64,000 bases of DNA, from contig JBBQWQ010000020.1 in assembly GCA_038210445.1 (NCBI GenBank), forward strand, positions 1 to 64,000, given 5' to 3'. Numbering within the stretch: position 1 is the first letter of the stretch; each line of letters starts with the position of its first letter. A program made the translations under genes and the position numbers. This document shows, piece after piece, positions 26,753 through 35,194 of the stretch. The notes beneath the pieces are model-generated. The model was not told where the DNA came from and ran no database searches. It worked only from the letters and a program-made list of their open reading frames with translations. This DNA comes from JABFRG01 sp038210445 (lineage in GTDB: Bacteria > Myxococcota_A > Polyangia > Polyangiales > Polyangiaceae).

Positions 26753-27268
26753 GTGTCCTCTTACTTCCTACGGCTGATGGTGGCGTTGTCCGCTGCGCTT
26801 TGCGCATGGCTGGGCACGTCGGCAGCCCGTGCGGAGAGCCGCGAAGCGCCGCACGATCTCGGGGTGCGCTGCGACGCCCGGGGCGCGACGACTTTTTCTC
26901 GGGCGACGGTGGCGCCTGCAGCGTCGACCGCATTGCCCACGTTGCCTCCGGCAGCGCACGCCGACGCCGAGGCCGAGAGCATGCTGGCCGCGCAGTGCGA
27001 CGCGCGGGCGGCCAGCTCGGTAGCGCCGGAGCCGGTGCGCATGCTGCCCACCGACGAGGGCATCGAAGAGGGCCGGGCTCCGATGCCCGTCGCCGAGCAT
27101 GCCCACGGCGCGCCGAACGAGAATCAAAGCCGCGGTGAAGACGCTCTTCCGCTGGTGGTGGTGCAGGTGCCCGCCTCTTGCGTGAGCGACATGCTCCAGC
27201 AGCCGCCGGTCGATGCATCGACCCCGCGTGGCGTTCGCTGGCGCGTGGAACGTCCCCCGCGTTCGTAA
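26753..27268 (+). CDS. Hypothetical exported protein
   Basis: A 171-residue protein with a clear signal peptide (LRLMVALSAALCAWLGTSAARA) and an Ala/Glu/Pro-rich mature part with three Cys and no domain I recognise. GTG start at 26753. It is divergent from cheW, and the shared 250-base gap may hold promoters for both. Composition and codon use match the neighbours, so it is probably real. Confidence 0.55.
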   Translation: MSSYFLRLMVALSAALCAWLGTSAARAESREAPHDLGVRCDARGATTFSRATVAPAASTALPTLPPAAHADAEAESMLAAQCDARAASSVAPEPVRMLPTDEGIEEGRAPMPVAEHAHGAPNENQSRGEDALPLVVVQVPASCVSDMLQQPPVDASTPRGVRWRVERPPRS

Positions 27269-27429
27269 GCCCTGCGTGAACGGTGTGCACTTCGGTTGCG
27301 GTTCGTCGAGAGCGACGGCCGTCGACCCATCGCACCGTGCGCGCGCGCAGCCCATGTTTCGCGATGTCCGGCTCTCCGCGAGCCGCGGCAACGCTTCCCG
27401 CGTCTCTTAGTAAGGAAAATCAACACATC

Positions 27430-29457
27430 ATGGCGAAAGAACACAAAGCGTCCGCCACCGACGAGAAGCCGGTGCCGACGGACAAGCAGTACGACGGCGG
27501 CGGAGGCATGAACACCGGCGTCGCGATCGTCGGGTTCCTCCTCTGCTTCCTCGCCGGCGGCCTCCTCATGTGGGGCTACGACCGGAACCAGATGAAGAAG
27601 GAAGGCATCTCTGCCGACAGCACCGTGGCCTGGAGCGACGACGAGTCGCCCATCCCGGTGAACAGCAAAGACCCGGTCTGGGGCAGCCGCACGGCGCCCG
27701 TCACCGTGGTCGTCTTCTCGGACTTCCAGTGCCCCTTCTGCTCCCGCGTCGAGACCACCATCGACCAGGTGAAGACCACCTACGGTCCGGAAAAGGTCCG
27801 CATCGTTTGGAAGAACGAGCCCCTCCCGTTCCACCAGAACGCCAAGCCGGCCGCCGAGGCCGCGCAGGGCGTCATGGACATGAAGGGCTCCGAGGCCTTC
27901 TGGAAGTTCCACGACACCGCCTTCAAGAACCAGCAGGCGCTCAACGAAGAGAGCTACACCAAGTGGGCGCAGGCTGCCGGCGTCACCGACGTGGCCAAGT
28001 TCAAGGCTGGTCTCGCTTCGCACAAGTGGGGCGACAAGGTCGAGAAGGACCACGCCATCGCCAAGCAAGTGGGCGTCAACGGCACCCCCGCTTCGTTCGT
28101 GAACGGCATCAGCCTCTCCGGCGCGCAGCCCTTCGACAAGTTCAAGGAGGTCATCGACAAGGAGCTCGAGAAGGCGCAAGCCAAGCTCAAGACCGGTACC
28201 GCCAAGGACCGCATCTACGTCGAGATGACCAAGGAGAACCGCAAGAACGCGAAGCCTCCGGCAGACGACGAAGAGGGCGAAGAGAAGGAAGACACCAAGA
28301 GCGTGTTCAAGGTGCCGGTTGGCGACAGCCCGGTGCTCGGCAACCCCAACGCCCTGGTGACGATCATCGAGTTCTCCGACTTCCAGTGCCCCTACTGCAA
28401 GCGCGTCGAGCCCACCCTCAAGCAGATCCGCGACACCTACGGTGACAAGGTCCGCATCGTGTGGAAGCACGAGCCGCTCCCGTTCCACCCCCGCGCCACC
28501 CCGGCCGCGAACCTCACCCTCGAAGCGCGCGCCCAGAAGGGCGTGACCGGCTTCTGGGCCGCCCACGACAAGCTGTTCGACATCCAGCCCAAGCTGGAAG
28601 ACGCCGACCTCGAAGGCGCCGCCAAGGACCTCGGCCTCAACGTCGACAAGGTCAAGGCTGCCATCAAGGACAACAAGTACAAGAAGGACATCGACGCCGA
28701 CCAGGACCTGGCCGACGACATGCAAGCCAGCGGCACCCCGCACTTCTTCGTCAACGGCCGTCGTCTCGTGGGCGCGCAGCCCTTCGAGAAGTTCAAGCCG
28801 ATCATCGACGAAGAGATCACCAAGGCCAGCGCGCTGCTCGCCAAGGGCGTGGCTCCGGCCAAGCTGTACGAAGAGCTCATCAAGGAGGGCAAGGGCGCAC
28901 CCGAGCCCGAGAAGAAGACCTTCGACATGAACAACAAGGACGTGAAGGCCGCCCCGTTCAAGGGCAACGCCAACGCCAAGGTCACCATCGTCGAGTTCTC
29001 CGACTTCCAGTGCCCCTTCTGCTCGCGCGTCGAGCCCCAGGTGGCCGACATCATGAAGAACTACGGCGACAAGGTGAAGTTCGTGTGGATGGACAAGCCC
29101 CTTCCCATGCACCCCGACGCGCCGCTCGCCTCGGAAGCCGCACGCGAGGCCTTCAAGCAGAAGGGCAACGAGGGCTTCTGGAAGATGCACGACAAGCTCT
29201 TCGCCAACCAGCAGAAGATCAAGCGTGAGGACCTCGACGGCTACGCCAAGGACATCGGTCTCGACGCCGGCAAGTTCAAGGCTGCGCTCGACAGCCACAC
29301 CCACAAGGACGCCGTCGACGGCGCCTCCAAGGCCGGCGACGGCGCAGGCATCACCGGCACCCCGGCGTTCATCATCAATGGCTACTTCGTGAGCGGCGCC
29401 CAGCCGTACCCGAAGTTCCGTAAGCTCATCGAACGCGCCCTGGCCGAAGCCAAGTGA
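27430..29457 (+). CDS. Membrane-anchored protein with three DsbA-like thioredoxin domains
   Basis: A 675-residue protein: cytosolic start, one transmembrane anchor (TGVAIVGFLLCFLAGGLLMWG, about 28-48), then three consecutive DsbA-type thioredoxin domains of about 210 residues. Each begins [VI][VE]FSDFQCP[FY]C, with active-site cysteines CPFC (Cys101), CPYC (Cys320) and CPFC (Cys528), and each has a cis-Pro loop (NGTPASFVNG, SGTPHFFVNG, TGTPAFIING). Periplasmic thiol oxidation, isomerisation or protein folding is inferred. Start ATG follows AAGGAAA. The strongly GAG/AAG-rich, even codon use suggests high expression. A strong terminator follows. Confidence 0.88.
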   Translation: MAKEHKASATDEKPVPTDKQYDGGGGMNTGVAIVGFLLCFLAGGLLMWGYDRNQMKKEGISADSTVAWSDDESPIPVNSKDPVWGSRTAPVTVVVFSDFQCPFCSRVETTIDQVKTTYGPEKVRIVWKNEPLPFHQNAKPAAEAAQGVMDMKGSEAFWKFHDTAFKNQQALNEESYTKWAQAAGVTDVAKFKAGLASHKWGDKVEKDHAIAKQVGVNGTPASFVNGISLSGAQPFDKFKEVIDKELEKAQAKLKTGTAKDRIYVEMTKENRKNAKPPADDEEGEEKEDTKSVFKVPVGDSPVLGNPNALVTIIEFSDFQCPYCKRVEPTLKQIRDTYGDKVRIVWKHEPLPFHPRATPAANLTLEARAQKGVTGFWAAHDKLFDIQPKLEDADLEGAAKDLGLNVDKVKAAIKDNKYKKDIDADQDLADDMQASGTPHFFVNGRRLVGAQPFEKFKPIIDEEITKASALLAKGVAPAKLYEELIKEGKGAPEPEKKTFDMNNKDVKAAPFKGNANAKVTIVEFSDFQCPFCSRVEPQVADIMKNYGDKVKFVWMDKPLPMHPDAPLASEAAREAFKQKGNEGFWKMHDKLFANQQKIKREDLDGYAKDIGLDAGKFKAALDSHTHKDAVDGASKAGDGAGITGTPAFIINGYFVSGAQPYPKFRKLIERALAEAK

Positions 29458-29463
29458 TTCGCA

Positions 29464-29493
29464 GCGCCTGCCTCGCTTCGGCGAGCTAGGCGC
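29464..29493. other. Hairpin downstream of the triple-DsbA gene
   Basis: GCGCCT...AGGCGC encloses CTCGC-TTCG-GCGAG. A UUCG-capped stem without T-tract, just before the true terminator. Confidence 0.5.
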
Positions 29494-29507
29494 CGGTCAC
29501 ACACCGA

Positions 29508-29541
29508 GCCCCGGAGCCCACGCTCCGGGGCCTTTTCTTTT
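29508..29541 (+). terminator. Rho-independent terminator of the triple-DsbA gene
   Basis: GCCCCGGAGC-CCAC-GCTCCGGGGC, a 10-bp perfect stem, is followed by CTTTTCTTT. It ends at the stop codon of the convergent deformylase gene. Confidence 0.9.
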
Positions 29542-30249
29542 CTACAGGCCCAAGAGGCTGCGGATCTCGGCGATGGGCTTGCCGCCGTAGAGCGCCTTGC
29601 CTTGCTCCTGGGTGGTGAACGAGCGCGTCTTCATTCGGTCGATGTAGAGCGTGCCGTCGATGTGGTCGACCTCGTGCTGGAGAATGCGCGCCGGCCAGCC
29701 GCGGACTTGCCAGGTTTGCGCCGCGCCGTGCTCGTCGAGGCCGGTGACCTTCACCTCGCGAGCCCGCTCCACCAGGCCCATGTAGCCCTTCACGCTCAGG
29801 CAGCCCTCGAAGAACATCACGCGCTCTTGGCCCACCGGCTCCAGGACGGGATTGACGAGCACGCGCACCGGAAAGGCCTCGCGCTCGCGCTCGCGCGTCT
29901 CCAGGTCGCTTAGCTTGGCGATGAGCTCCGGGCGGTCTTCGAGGACAATGAGACGCCACGGTACGCCCACCTGCGGCGCCGCGAGGCCCACCCCGGGCGC
30001 CTCGCGCATGGTGGCGATCATCTTCTGCACCAGCTCGCGAAACTCGGGCGTGGCGATCTTCTCGGGCGGCACGTTCTCGGCGTGACCGCGGAGCACCGCG
30101 GCACCGGTCTGGACGATGGGCAACGTAGTCATGGTGGACACCGAGGCGGAGGGAGTGAAGGGAGCGGCGGGAGCGGGGGGCGGCGGCGGAAGCGGCGGCG
30201 ACGACGCGCAGGCAACCGCGAGCATGGCGAAAAGGCAGAAGCGCTTCAT
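29542..30249 (-). CDS. Peptide deformylase homologue with lipoprotein signal
   Basis: A 235-residue protein. The last 190 residues are a complete peptide deformylase: motif 1 GVGLAAPQVG, motif 2 EGCLS, motif 3 QHEVDHIDG (metal ligands Cys, His, His and catalytic Glu). The first 20 residues read as a lipoprotein signal (MKRFCLFAMLAVACASS, lipobox VAC-A) followed by a Pro-rich tether. Deformylases normally act on nascent chains in the cytosol. An internal ATG at 30132 would give a standard-length enzyme starting MTTLPIVQTG, so both forms should be considered. Convergent with the triple-DsbA gene. Confidence 0.85.
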   Translation of the reverse strand: MKRFCLFAMLAVACASSPPLPPPPPAPAAPFTPSASVSTMTTLPIVQTGAAVLRGHAENVPPEKIATPEFRELVQKMIATMREAPGVGLAAPQVGVPWRLIVLEDRPELIAKLSDLETREREREAFPVRVLVNPVLEPVGQERVMFFEGCLSVKGYMGLVERAREVKVTGLDEHGAAQTWQVRGWPARILQHEVDHIDGTLYIDRMKTRSFTTQEQGKALYGGKPIAEIRSLLGL

Positions 30250-30298
30250 GGCGTTCGGAAAATAGCATGTGCGCCGGGCGCGGGTTACCCTCGCTGGC

Positions 30299-31666
30299 AT
30301 GCTCTCGAAGGGTCTCTCGCTCGGCGCCGTTGCCGCGGCCGCAGTGGTTGCGTGCACTCCACACTCTTCTGCTCCGACGCCCAGCGAGCCGCGAGCGGCC
30401 TCCGCCCCCGATGCGGCGGGGAGCGCGGCGCCGGCAGGGAGCGCGGCGCCTGCCACGCCTTCCATCGTCGACCGAGCCTACCCGGCGGTCCTCGACCGCA
30501 CGTTGCCCCGGCCCACCTCGATGAACCTCATGGCGCTCGGCCCGCGGGAGGCGAAGTTCTTCTGCGCCACGTCTGGCTTCACCAGCTACGAGGTGGTCGT
30601 CGACCTCGAGACCGGCTGCCTGAAAGAGGCCGCTGCCATCCCCGTGCGGGATGGCGATCTGCTCTCCGCGGTGGAGGGCAAGACCGACGGCGAAATCATC
30701 GCGGCCCTGGTGTCGGAGGCCGGGCAGGCCGAGGCCGGCAAGCGCCTGGCAGGCATCGCGCGCTTCGAGCTCAACGGCGGGGCCCATGGCCTCACCCACG
30801 AGCTGGCGAGCGGCACCTGGGCGCTCTCGCGCGACCACCGCAAGCTGGCGATGACCCTGGGCAACCGCATCTTCTACTCCGGCAACGGCGGGCAGAACTT
30901 CGAACGCGTGGGCGCCGACGTGCGCGCGACCATGGTCAACTTCGTGCACTTCGGCGAGGGCGATCGCACCTTGCTGGTGGAGTATTGGCCCGAGGGCGAG
31001 CCGCCGCAGCGACGTATGCTGTTCGTCGACATCGCGCCCGACGGCGCCGCGAAGAAGCGAGGGACGCTGGACCTGGGTGCGCTCTTGCCCTGGGGCAGCG
31101 CCAAGGGGCCAGTGGCGCTCTTCGTCGACCGGCAGACCCGTTGCATTCAGGGCGTGGACGCAGGCGCCATGAAACTTTTGGAGGTGCGCTGCTTTCCCCA
31201 GCACAAGGGCACATTCTTTCCGCACCTCTCGCCGAGCGGCACCTTCGGCACGTACACCGACGAGGCCGGCGGAAAGCCGTTCGACGTGGTCTTCTCCACC
31301 ACCGGCAGCGCCGAGCCCAGGAAGATCACCGAGGCCATCGTAGGCAACTTGCTGGGGCCCGACGACATGGGGCGCGTGGCGTGGAAGCGCAAGGCCGGCG
31401 GCTTTCACCTGGAGACAGCGACCGAGAAGGCAGATTTGCCCGGCGCAGGTGAGCTCCTCGGCTTCGACCTGGCGGGGAACTTGCTGGTGTTCGATGCGCC
31501 GGCCGGTGCGCCCGCGCCCTTCTCCACCTCGGGGCGCGCCGCCTTCGCCCCGCCGCCCCCGCGCTCGACTGCACCTCGACGCAAGCCTACCGGCACGCTG
31601 GAAGATGTAGAATGCAGCCTTTTGCGCAAGCTGGGACCGGGGGGCGGGAAGCCGGCGCGGCCTTGA
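30299..31666 (+). CDS. Lipoprotein of unknown function
   Basis: A 455-residue lipoprotein: signal MLSKGLSLGAVAAAAVVACT with lipobox VVAC-T, an Ala/Pro/Ser-rich tether, then a mainly beta domain of short repeated strands (LALGPREAKFFC, WALSRDHRKLAMTLG, GTFGTYTDEAGGKP) suggestive of a WD40/TolB-like propeller. ATG at 30299. It is divergent from the deformylase gene (49-base gap) and its stop is three bases from the convergent phosphatase stop. Propeller fold is an inference. Confidence 0.7.
   Translation: MLSKGLSLGAVAAAAVVACTPHSSAPTPSEPRAASAPDAAGSAAPAGSAAPATPSIVDRAYPAVLDRTLPRPTSMNLMALGPREAKFFCATSGFTSYEVVVDLETGCLKEAAAIPVRDGDLLSAVEGKTDGEIIAALVSEAGQAEAGKRLAGIARFELNGGAHGLTHELASGTWALSRDHRKLAMTLGNRIFYSGNGGQNFERVGADVRATMVNFVHFGEGDRTLLVEYWPEGEPPQRRMLFVDIAPDGAAKKRGTLDLGALLPWGSAKGPVALFVDRQTRCIQGVDAGAMKLLEVRCFPQHKGTFFPHLSPSGTFGTYTDEAGGKPFDVVFSTTGSAEPRKITEAIVGNLLGPDDMGRVAWKRKAGGFHLETATEKADLPGAGELLGFDLAGNLLVFDAPAGAPAPFSTSGRAAFAPPPPRSTAPRRKPTGTLEDVECSLLRKLGPGGGKPARP
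31606..31616. repeat. Dispersed palindrome site 8 (TGTAGAATGCA)
   Basis: Exact TGYA-N3-TRCA match near the 3' end of the lipoprotein gene (GAT GTA GAA TGC AGC, Asp436-Ser440); first copy after a 12.6-kb gap. Right flank is G. Confidence 0.7.
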
Positions 31667-31669
31667 CGC

Positions 31670-33517
31670 TCAGACGATGGGCGTAATCTTGTTGGTGCCG
31701 GCCTTGGTGACGAATTTGTAGCGTTTGGAGACGCCGTAGTAGGTTTTGTCGGTGGGGTCGCCCAGCTCGACGAAGGTGACCTCGACCTGGGCGGCGGTCA
31801 CGTTCACCAGCGAGAAGCCGTAGGCGCTGCTCTTGGCGAACTTGAGGAACGGGTTGGTCTCCATGAGCGCGCGGTCGGCGTTGTTGGCCCAGGCGTCGGC
31901 CACCGAGCGGAGCGGACCGTCGGGCACGATCTTGTCGACCAGCGCCTTGAGCGACGCCGACGAGATACCGGCGGTGACGTACTCCACGGCTGCGGGCTTG
32001 AGGCCGGGTCCGTCGAAGTCGAGGTAGATCTCGGCGGCGAAGAAGGCGTGAATGTCGCCAGTGCACACGAAGAGGTTGGTGACGCCGCCCTTGGAGAGCT
32101 CCTGAAGAATCTCCCGGCGCTCGCTGCGGAAGCCGTCCCACTGGTCGGCGTTCACGTACACCGTGTAGCTCACAGCGTCGGGCACGCCGGGGAGCTTGCC
32201 GAGCGTGAGCGCCATCTGCCAGAGCTGCACCTCGTTGCCCCAGATCTTCCAGGTGGCCGTCGACTTCTTCACGGCGTCGAGGAACCAGGCCTTTTGCTGG
32301 GAGCCGAGGAGCGAGGGCTTGGCAGTAGCTTCGCGCTGATCGAACACGGATTTGCGCACGAAGTAGCGCGAGCCAATCATGCTGTTGGCGGAGAACTTAC
32401 CCACCGCCAGATCGCTCGGCCCCTCGGGAATGAGGTGGTCGGCGCGGTACATCCGCTGGTCGGTCATGAACAAGTCGATGTGCTTGCCGTAGTTGAGCGC
32501 GCGGTAGATGGTAATGTCGTTGGGGAAGGTGGCGCCCTTGTCGTAGCGAATGTCGCAGGCCTGAAACTCCGAGAAGGCGCGGTTGGCGGCCATGCGCCGG
32601 GGCGTATTCTTCTCGTCGGTGAAGCCGCCGGTCTTGGGGTCGAGCTCGTTGTATGCGGTGGAGTGATCGGCCCAGCAGTCGTCGGAGAATTCGTGATCGT
32701 CCCAGGTGAGGATGAACGGATAGAGCCGGTGCACCTCGCGAAGCAGCGGCTCCTTGCGGTAGGTCTTGTAGACGTGGCGGTAGTCGGCCAGCGTTCCCGC
32801 GGCCAAACGCGATTTGTCCTGGGCGACCGAGGTGTCGAGGCCGTCGGGCAGCTTGATGTCGCGATCGGGCGAGGTGGACTGAAAGCGCGCGTCGTTCACC
32901 GTCTCGTAAATGTAGTCGCCGAGCCAGAGCACGAAGTCGAGGTCGGCCTTCTCGTCGAGCAGCGCCTTCCAGGAGTGCCAGTAGCGGCCGATGTAGTCCT
33001 GGCATGCGCCGAAGGCGAACTTCACGCCCACGTCGGAGTCTGCAGCCGGGGCGGTCTTGGTGCGGGCCACCCGGGTGGTGGTGCCGGCGGTCTCGAAGCG
33101 ATAGAAGTAGCGGGTGCCGGGCAGGAGCCCCACCGGCGCCACCCGCACGGTGTGGTCGACGTCGCTGACGGCGGGCACAGTGCCGCGGGCCACGATGTTC
33201 TTCAGGTCTTCGTCGGTGGCGACGATGAACTCGAGCTCGATCGACTCGGTGAGGCCCTTGCCTGCCCCCGCGGGATCCACGCGCGCCCATAGGATGACTC
33301 GGTCTGCACGAGGATCGAAGGAGGCCAGGCCTTGCGGGAAGAACTTGTCGCTCGCCTCCGGCGTCGACGTCGGCGTGACGGGCTTCTGCGGCTCGCTGCC
33401 GTCGGGGTCCCCCGTGCCGCCGTCCGGCGCCCCCGGCGCGACAGTGGGGTTCTCGCTGCCGCAGGCAACGATGACGATGGATGCCACGGAACCATGAAGA
33501 AAGTCGCGACGACGCAT
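31670..33517 (-). CDS. PhoD-like alkaline phosphatase / phosphodiesterase
   Basis: A 615-residue exported metallophosphoesterase of the PhoD family. The start MRRRDFLHGSVASIVIVACG combines a twin-arginine motif and a lipobox (VAC-G), so it is probably a Tat-exported lipoprotein. A fibronectin-like N-terminal domain (LWARVDPAGAGKG; RVAPVGLLPGTRYFYRFE) precedes the catalytic core with GACQDYIG, LWLGDYIYE, TWDDHEFSDD and CTGDIHAFF. It releases phosphate from phosphoesters in the periplasm; metal use (Ca/Fe) is inferred from family. Confidence 0.9.
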   Translation of the reverse strand: MRRRDFLHGSVASIVIVACGSENPTVAPGAPDGGTGDPDGSEPQKPVTPTSTPEASDKFFPQGLASFDPRADRVILWARVDPAGAGKGLTESIELEFIVATDEDLKNIVARGTVPAVSDVDHTVRVAPVGLLPGTRYFYRFETAGTTTRVARTKTAPAADSDVGVKFAFGACQDYIGRYWHSWKALLDEKADLDFVLWLGDYIYETVNDARFQSTSPDRDIKLPDGLDTSVAQDKSRLAAGTLADYRHVYKTYRKEPLLREVHRLYPFILTWDDHEFSDDCWADHSTAYNELDPKTGGFTDEKNTPRRMAANRAFSEFQACDIRYDKGATFPNDITIYRALNYGKHIDLFMTDQRMYRADHLIPEGPSDLAVGKFSANSMIGSRYFVRKSVFDQREATAKPSLLGSQQKAWFLDAVKKSTATWKIWGNEVQLWQMALTLGKLPGVPDAVSYTVYVNADQWDGFRSERREILQELSKGGVTNLFVCTGDIHAFFAAEIYLDFDGPGLKPAAVEYVTAGISSASLKALVDKIVPDGPLRSVADAWANNADRALMETNPFLKFAKSSAYGFSLVNVTAAQVEVTFVELGDPTDKTYYGVSKRYKFVTKAGTNKITPIV

Positions 33518-33715
33518 GTCTAGCGACTCTCCCACAGTCGCGCGCGACGCGCCACGATTGGCGTGCACCGGCACGGTTCTTCGGGCCGCAAAGGTGCGTG
33601 TGGCGTCCACCTCGGCGATCCGGTTCGGCACAAGCTGACACACCTCACCTTCGCGAAACAACTCGCGATTTCGAGAATTCCATGGAGGCACGCCGGTTGC
33701 TGGAGGCAATGCAAC

Positions 33716-34393
33716 ATGAAGCCCTCTGCGCTCCTCTCGGCATTCTCCCTCGCCGCTCTCGTCGCCCTCTCCGCGTGCGGCGGCAAGGCACTCAGTCAAG
33801 GCCTCGGCGGAAGCAGCGGGGCCAGCGGAAGCAGCGGAAGCACCGGAAGCAGCGGCGCGCAGTGCACGGCGGCGCCCACCTGCGAGCTCGGCGACGACAC
33901 CCTGTTCACGGTCCAGCCGTGTGGTGACGGCGCCCCCTGCGCCGAGCCCGCCCCCGTCTGCCCGCTGGGCAAGACCTGCTACACCAAAGAGACCTGCGGG
34001 GCGACCGTGTATTGTGCATCCAACGTAGCGTGCCCTCGGCCCCGCTGCGACGCCAATCAGATCGAGGTCGCGGGCCCCGAGAGCTGCTCCAAGAGCCGTC
34101 CCTGCACGCCGCGCTCGAACGGCTGCGGACTCACCATCTGGTGCGCCCCCGACGAGATCACCTGCGACGGCCTTCCCTCCTGCGACCCCGGCGACCGCAC
34201 CGTGAGCAGCCCGAGCCAGTGCGTGAGCGGCCCCGGCGCCGTCTGCTACTCGCGCTCGGTGTGCGGCTCCACCATCTGGTGCAACGGGTTCCGCGGCTTC
34301 GGCGCCGACGGCGGCACGCCGCCCCCCACGGTCGATGCCGGCAAGCCCGCGCCGATTCCCGAGCCCGCGCCGGAGCCCGATCCGGCTTTCTGA
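33716..34393 (+). CDS. Cys-rich lipoprotein
   Basis: A 225-residue lipoprotein: signal MKPSALLSAFSLAALVALSACG (lipobox LSAC-G), a Gly/Ser tether (GSSGASGSSGSTGSSG), then about 20 Cys in repeated units such as CGATVYCA, CGLTIWCA and CGSTIWCN, and a Pro-rich tail. GGAGG precedes the ATG at 33716. Likely a small disulfide-rich surface protein of the kind common in myxobacteria; function unknown. Confidence 0.75.
   Translation: MKPSALLSAFSLAALVALSACGGKALSQGLGGSSGASGSSGSTGSSGAQCTAAPTCELGDDTLFTVQPCGDGAPCAEPAPVCPLGKTCYTKETCGATVYCASNVACPRPRCDANQIEVAGPESCSKSRPCTPRSNGCGLTIWCAPDEITCDGLPSCDPGDRTVSSPSQCVSGPGAVCYSRSVCGSTIWCNGFRGFGADGGTPPPTVDAGKPAPIPEPAPEPDPAF
34008..34018. repeat. Dispersed palindrome site 9 (TGTATTGTGCA)
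   Basis: Exact TGYA-N3-TRCA match, Val98-Tyr-Cys-Ala of the Cys-rich lipoprotein. The paralogous repeats at this place use TGG/TGC codons and lack the motif. Confidence 0.8.
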
Positions 34394-34447
34394 GAAAGCT
34401 GCCGAAGGAGGCGCGCCCGAAGGCGGGCGCATCTATACTGCGCGGCC

Positions 34448-35194
34448 ATGCGCCGCACCGCCCTCGTTCTTTCACTCTTGATCGCCTGCGCGCCCGCAGC
34501 GACGCCCACGCCGCCCGCCCGCGGCCCCGAAGACGCGCCGGCGGCCGCGAGCGTCACTGTCACGCCTCCTTCCGCGAGCAACGCGAGCGCTGCGAGCAAC
34601 AGCGCTCCGGCCGAGCCCGCGCCGGCGCCGCTTCCGCCGCCCGAGAGGAAGAGCGCGGGCGCGGTCCCCAACGACGCCGCCTACCTCGGCGCCGCCGCTG
34701 CGCCGGTGACCATTCAGGTCTTCTCGGACTTTCAGTGCCCCTACTGCCGCGACATGGATCAACTGCTGGGCGAGCTCCGCGCCAAGTACGGCGACGCCGT
34801 GCGCGTGGTGTGGCGCGACTTCCCGCTCGACATGCACCGCTATTCGCGGCTTGCCGCCATGGCTGCCCGCGAAGCCTACGCGCAAAAAGGGAACGAGGGG
34901 TTCTGGGCCATGCGCGAGAAGCTCTTCGCCGGGCAGGACAAGGACGAGGGCCAGGGTCCCGCCGCGGTAAGGGGCTACGCCAAGGAGATTGGCCTCGATA
35001 CCCGCCGTTTCGCCGCGGCGATTGCCCAAAAGACCCACCTCAAGCGCATTGAAAAAGAGCTGGCGGTAGCCACCTCGCTCGGCCTCAACGGCACGCCCAC
35101 GCTGTTTGTGAACGACTACATGGCCGCCGGCGACGGCGCCTCCAAGGAGGCGCTGGTGCGGCTCGTCGATCTCGCCCTCACGGAGAAACATTGA
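34448..35194 (+). CDS. Lipidated DsbA-like thiol oxidoreductase
   Basis: A 248-residue lipoprotein: MRRTALVLSLLIACA (lipobox LIAC-A), an Ala/Pro tether, then one DsbA-type domain with FSDFQCPYC (Cys97-Cys100), WRDFPLDMH and a cis-Pro loop NGTPTLFVN. It is the single-domain relative of the triple-domain protein at 27430. Its stop overlaps the TTG start of the pseudouridine synthase gene, an unusual operon partner. Confidence 0.88.
   Translation: MRRTALVLSLLIACAPAATPTPPARGPEDAPAAASVTVTPPSASNASAASNSAPAEPAPAPLPPPERKSAGAVPNDAAYLGAAAAPVTIQVFSDFQCPYCRDMDQLLGELRAKYGDAVRVVWRDFPLDMHRYSRLAAMAAREAYAQKGNEGFWAMREKLFAGQDKDEGQGPAAVRGYAKEIGLDTRRFAAAIAQKTHLKRIEKELAVATSLGLNGTPTLFVNDYMAAGDGASKEALVRLVDLALTEKH

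Noticed and set aside
27124..29304. A 726-codon minus-strand frame opposite the triple-DsbA gene
   Set aside because: It is Val/Leu/Glu/Gly-rich and has no motifs; the plus strand carries three perfect thioredoxin domains in the same place.
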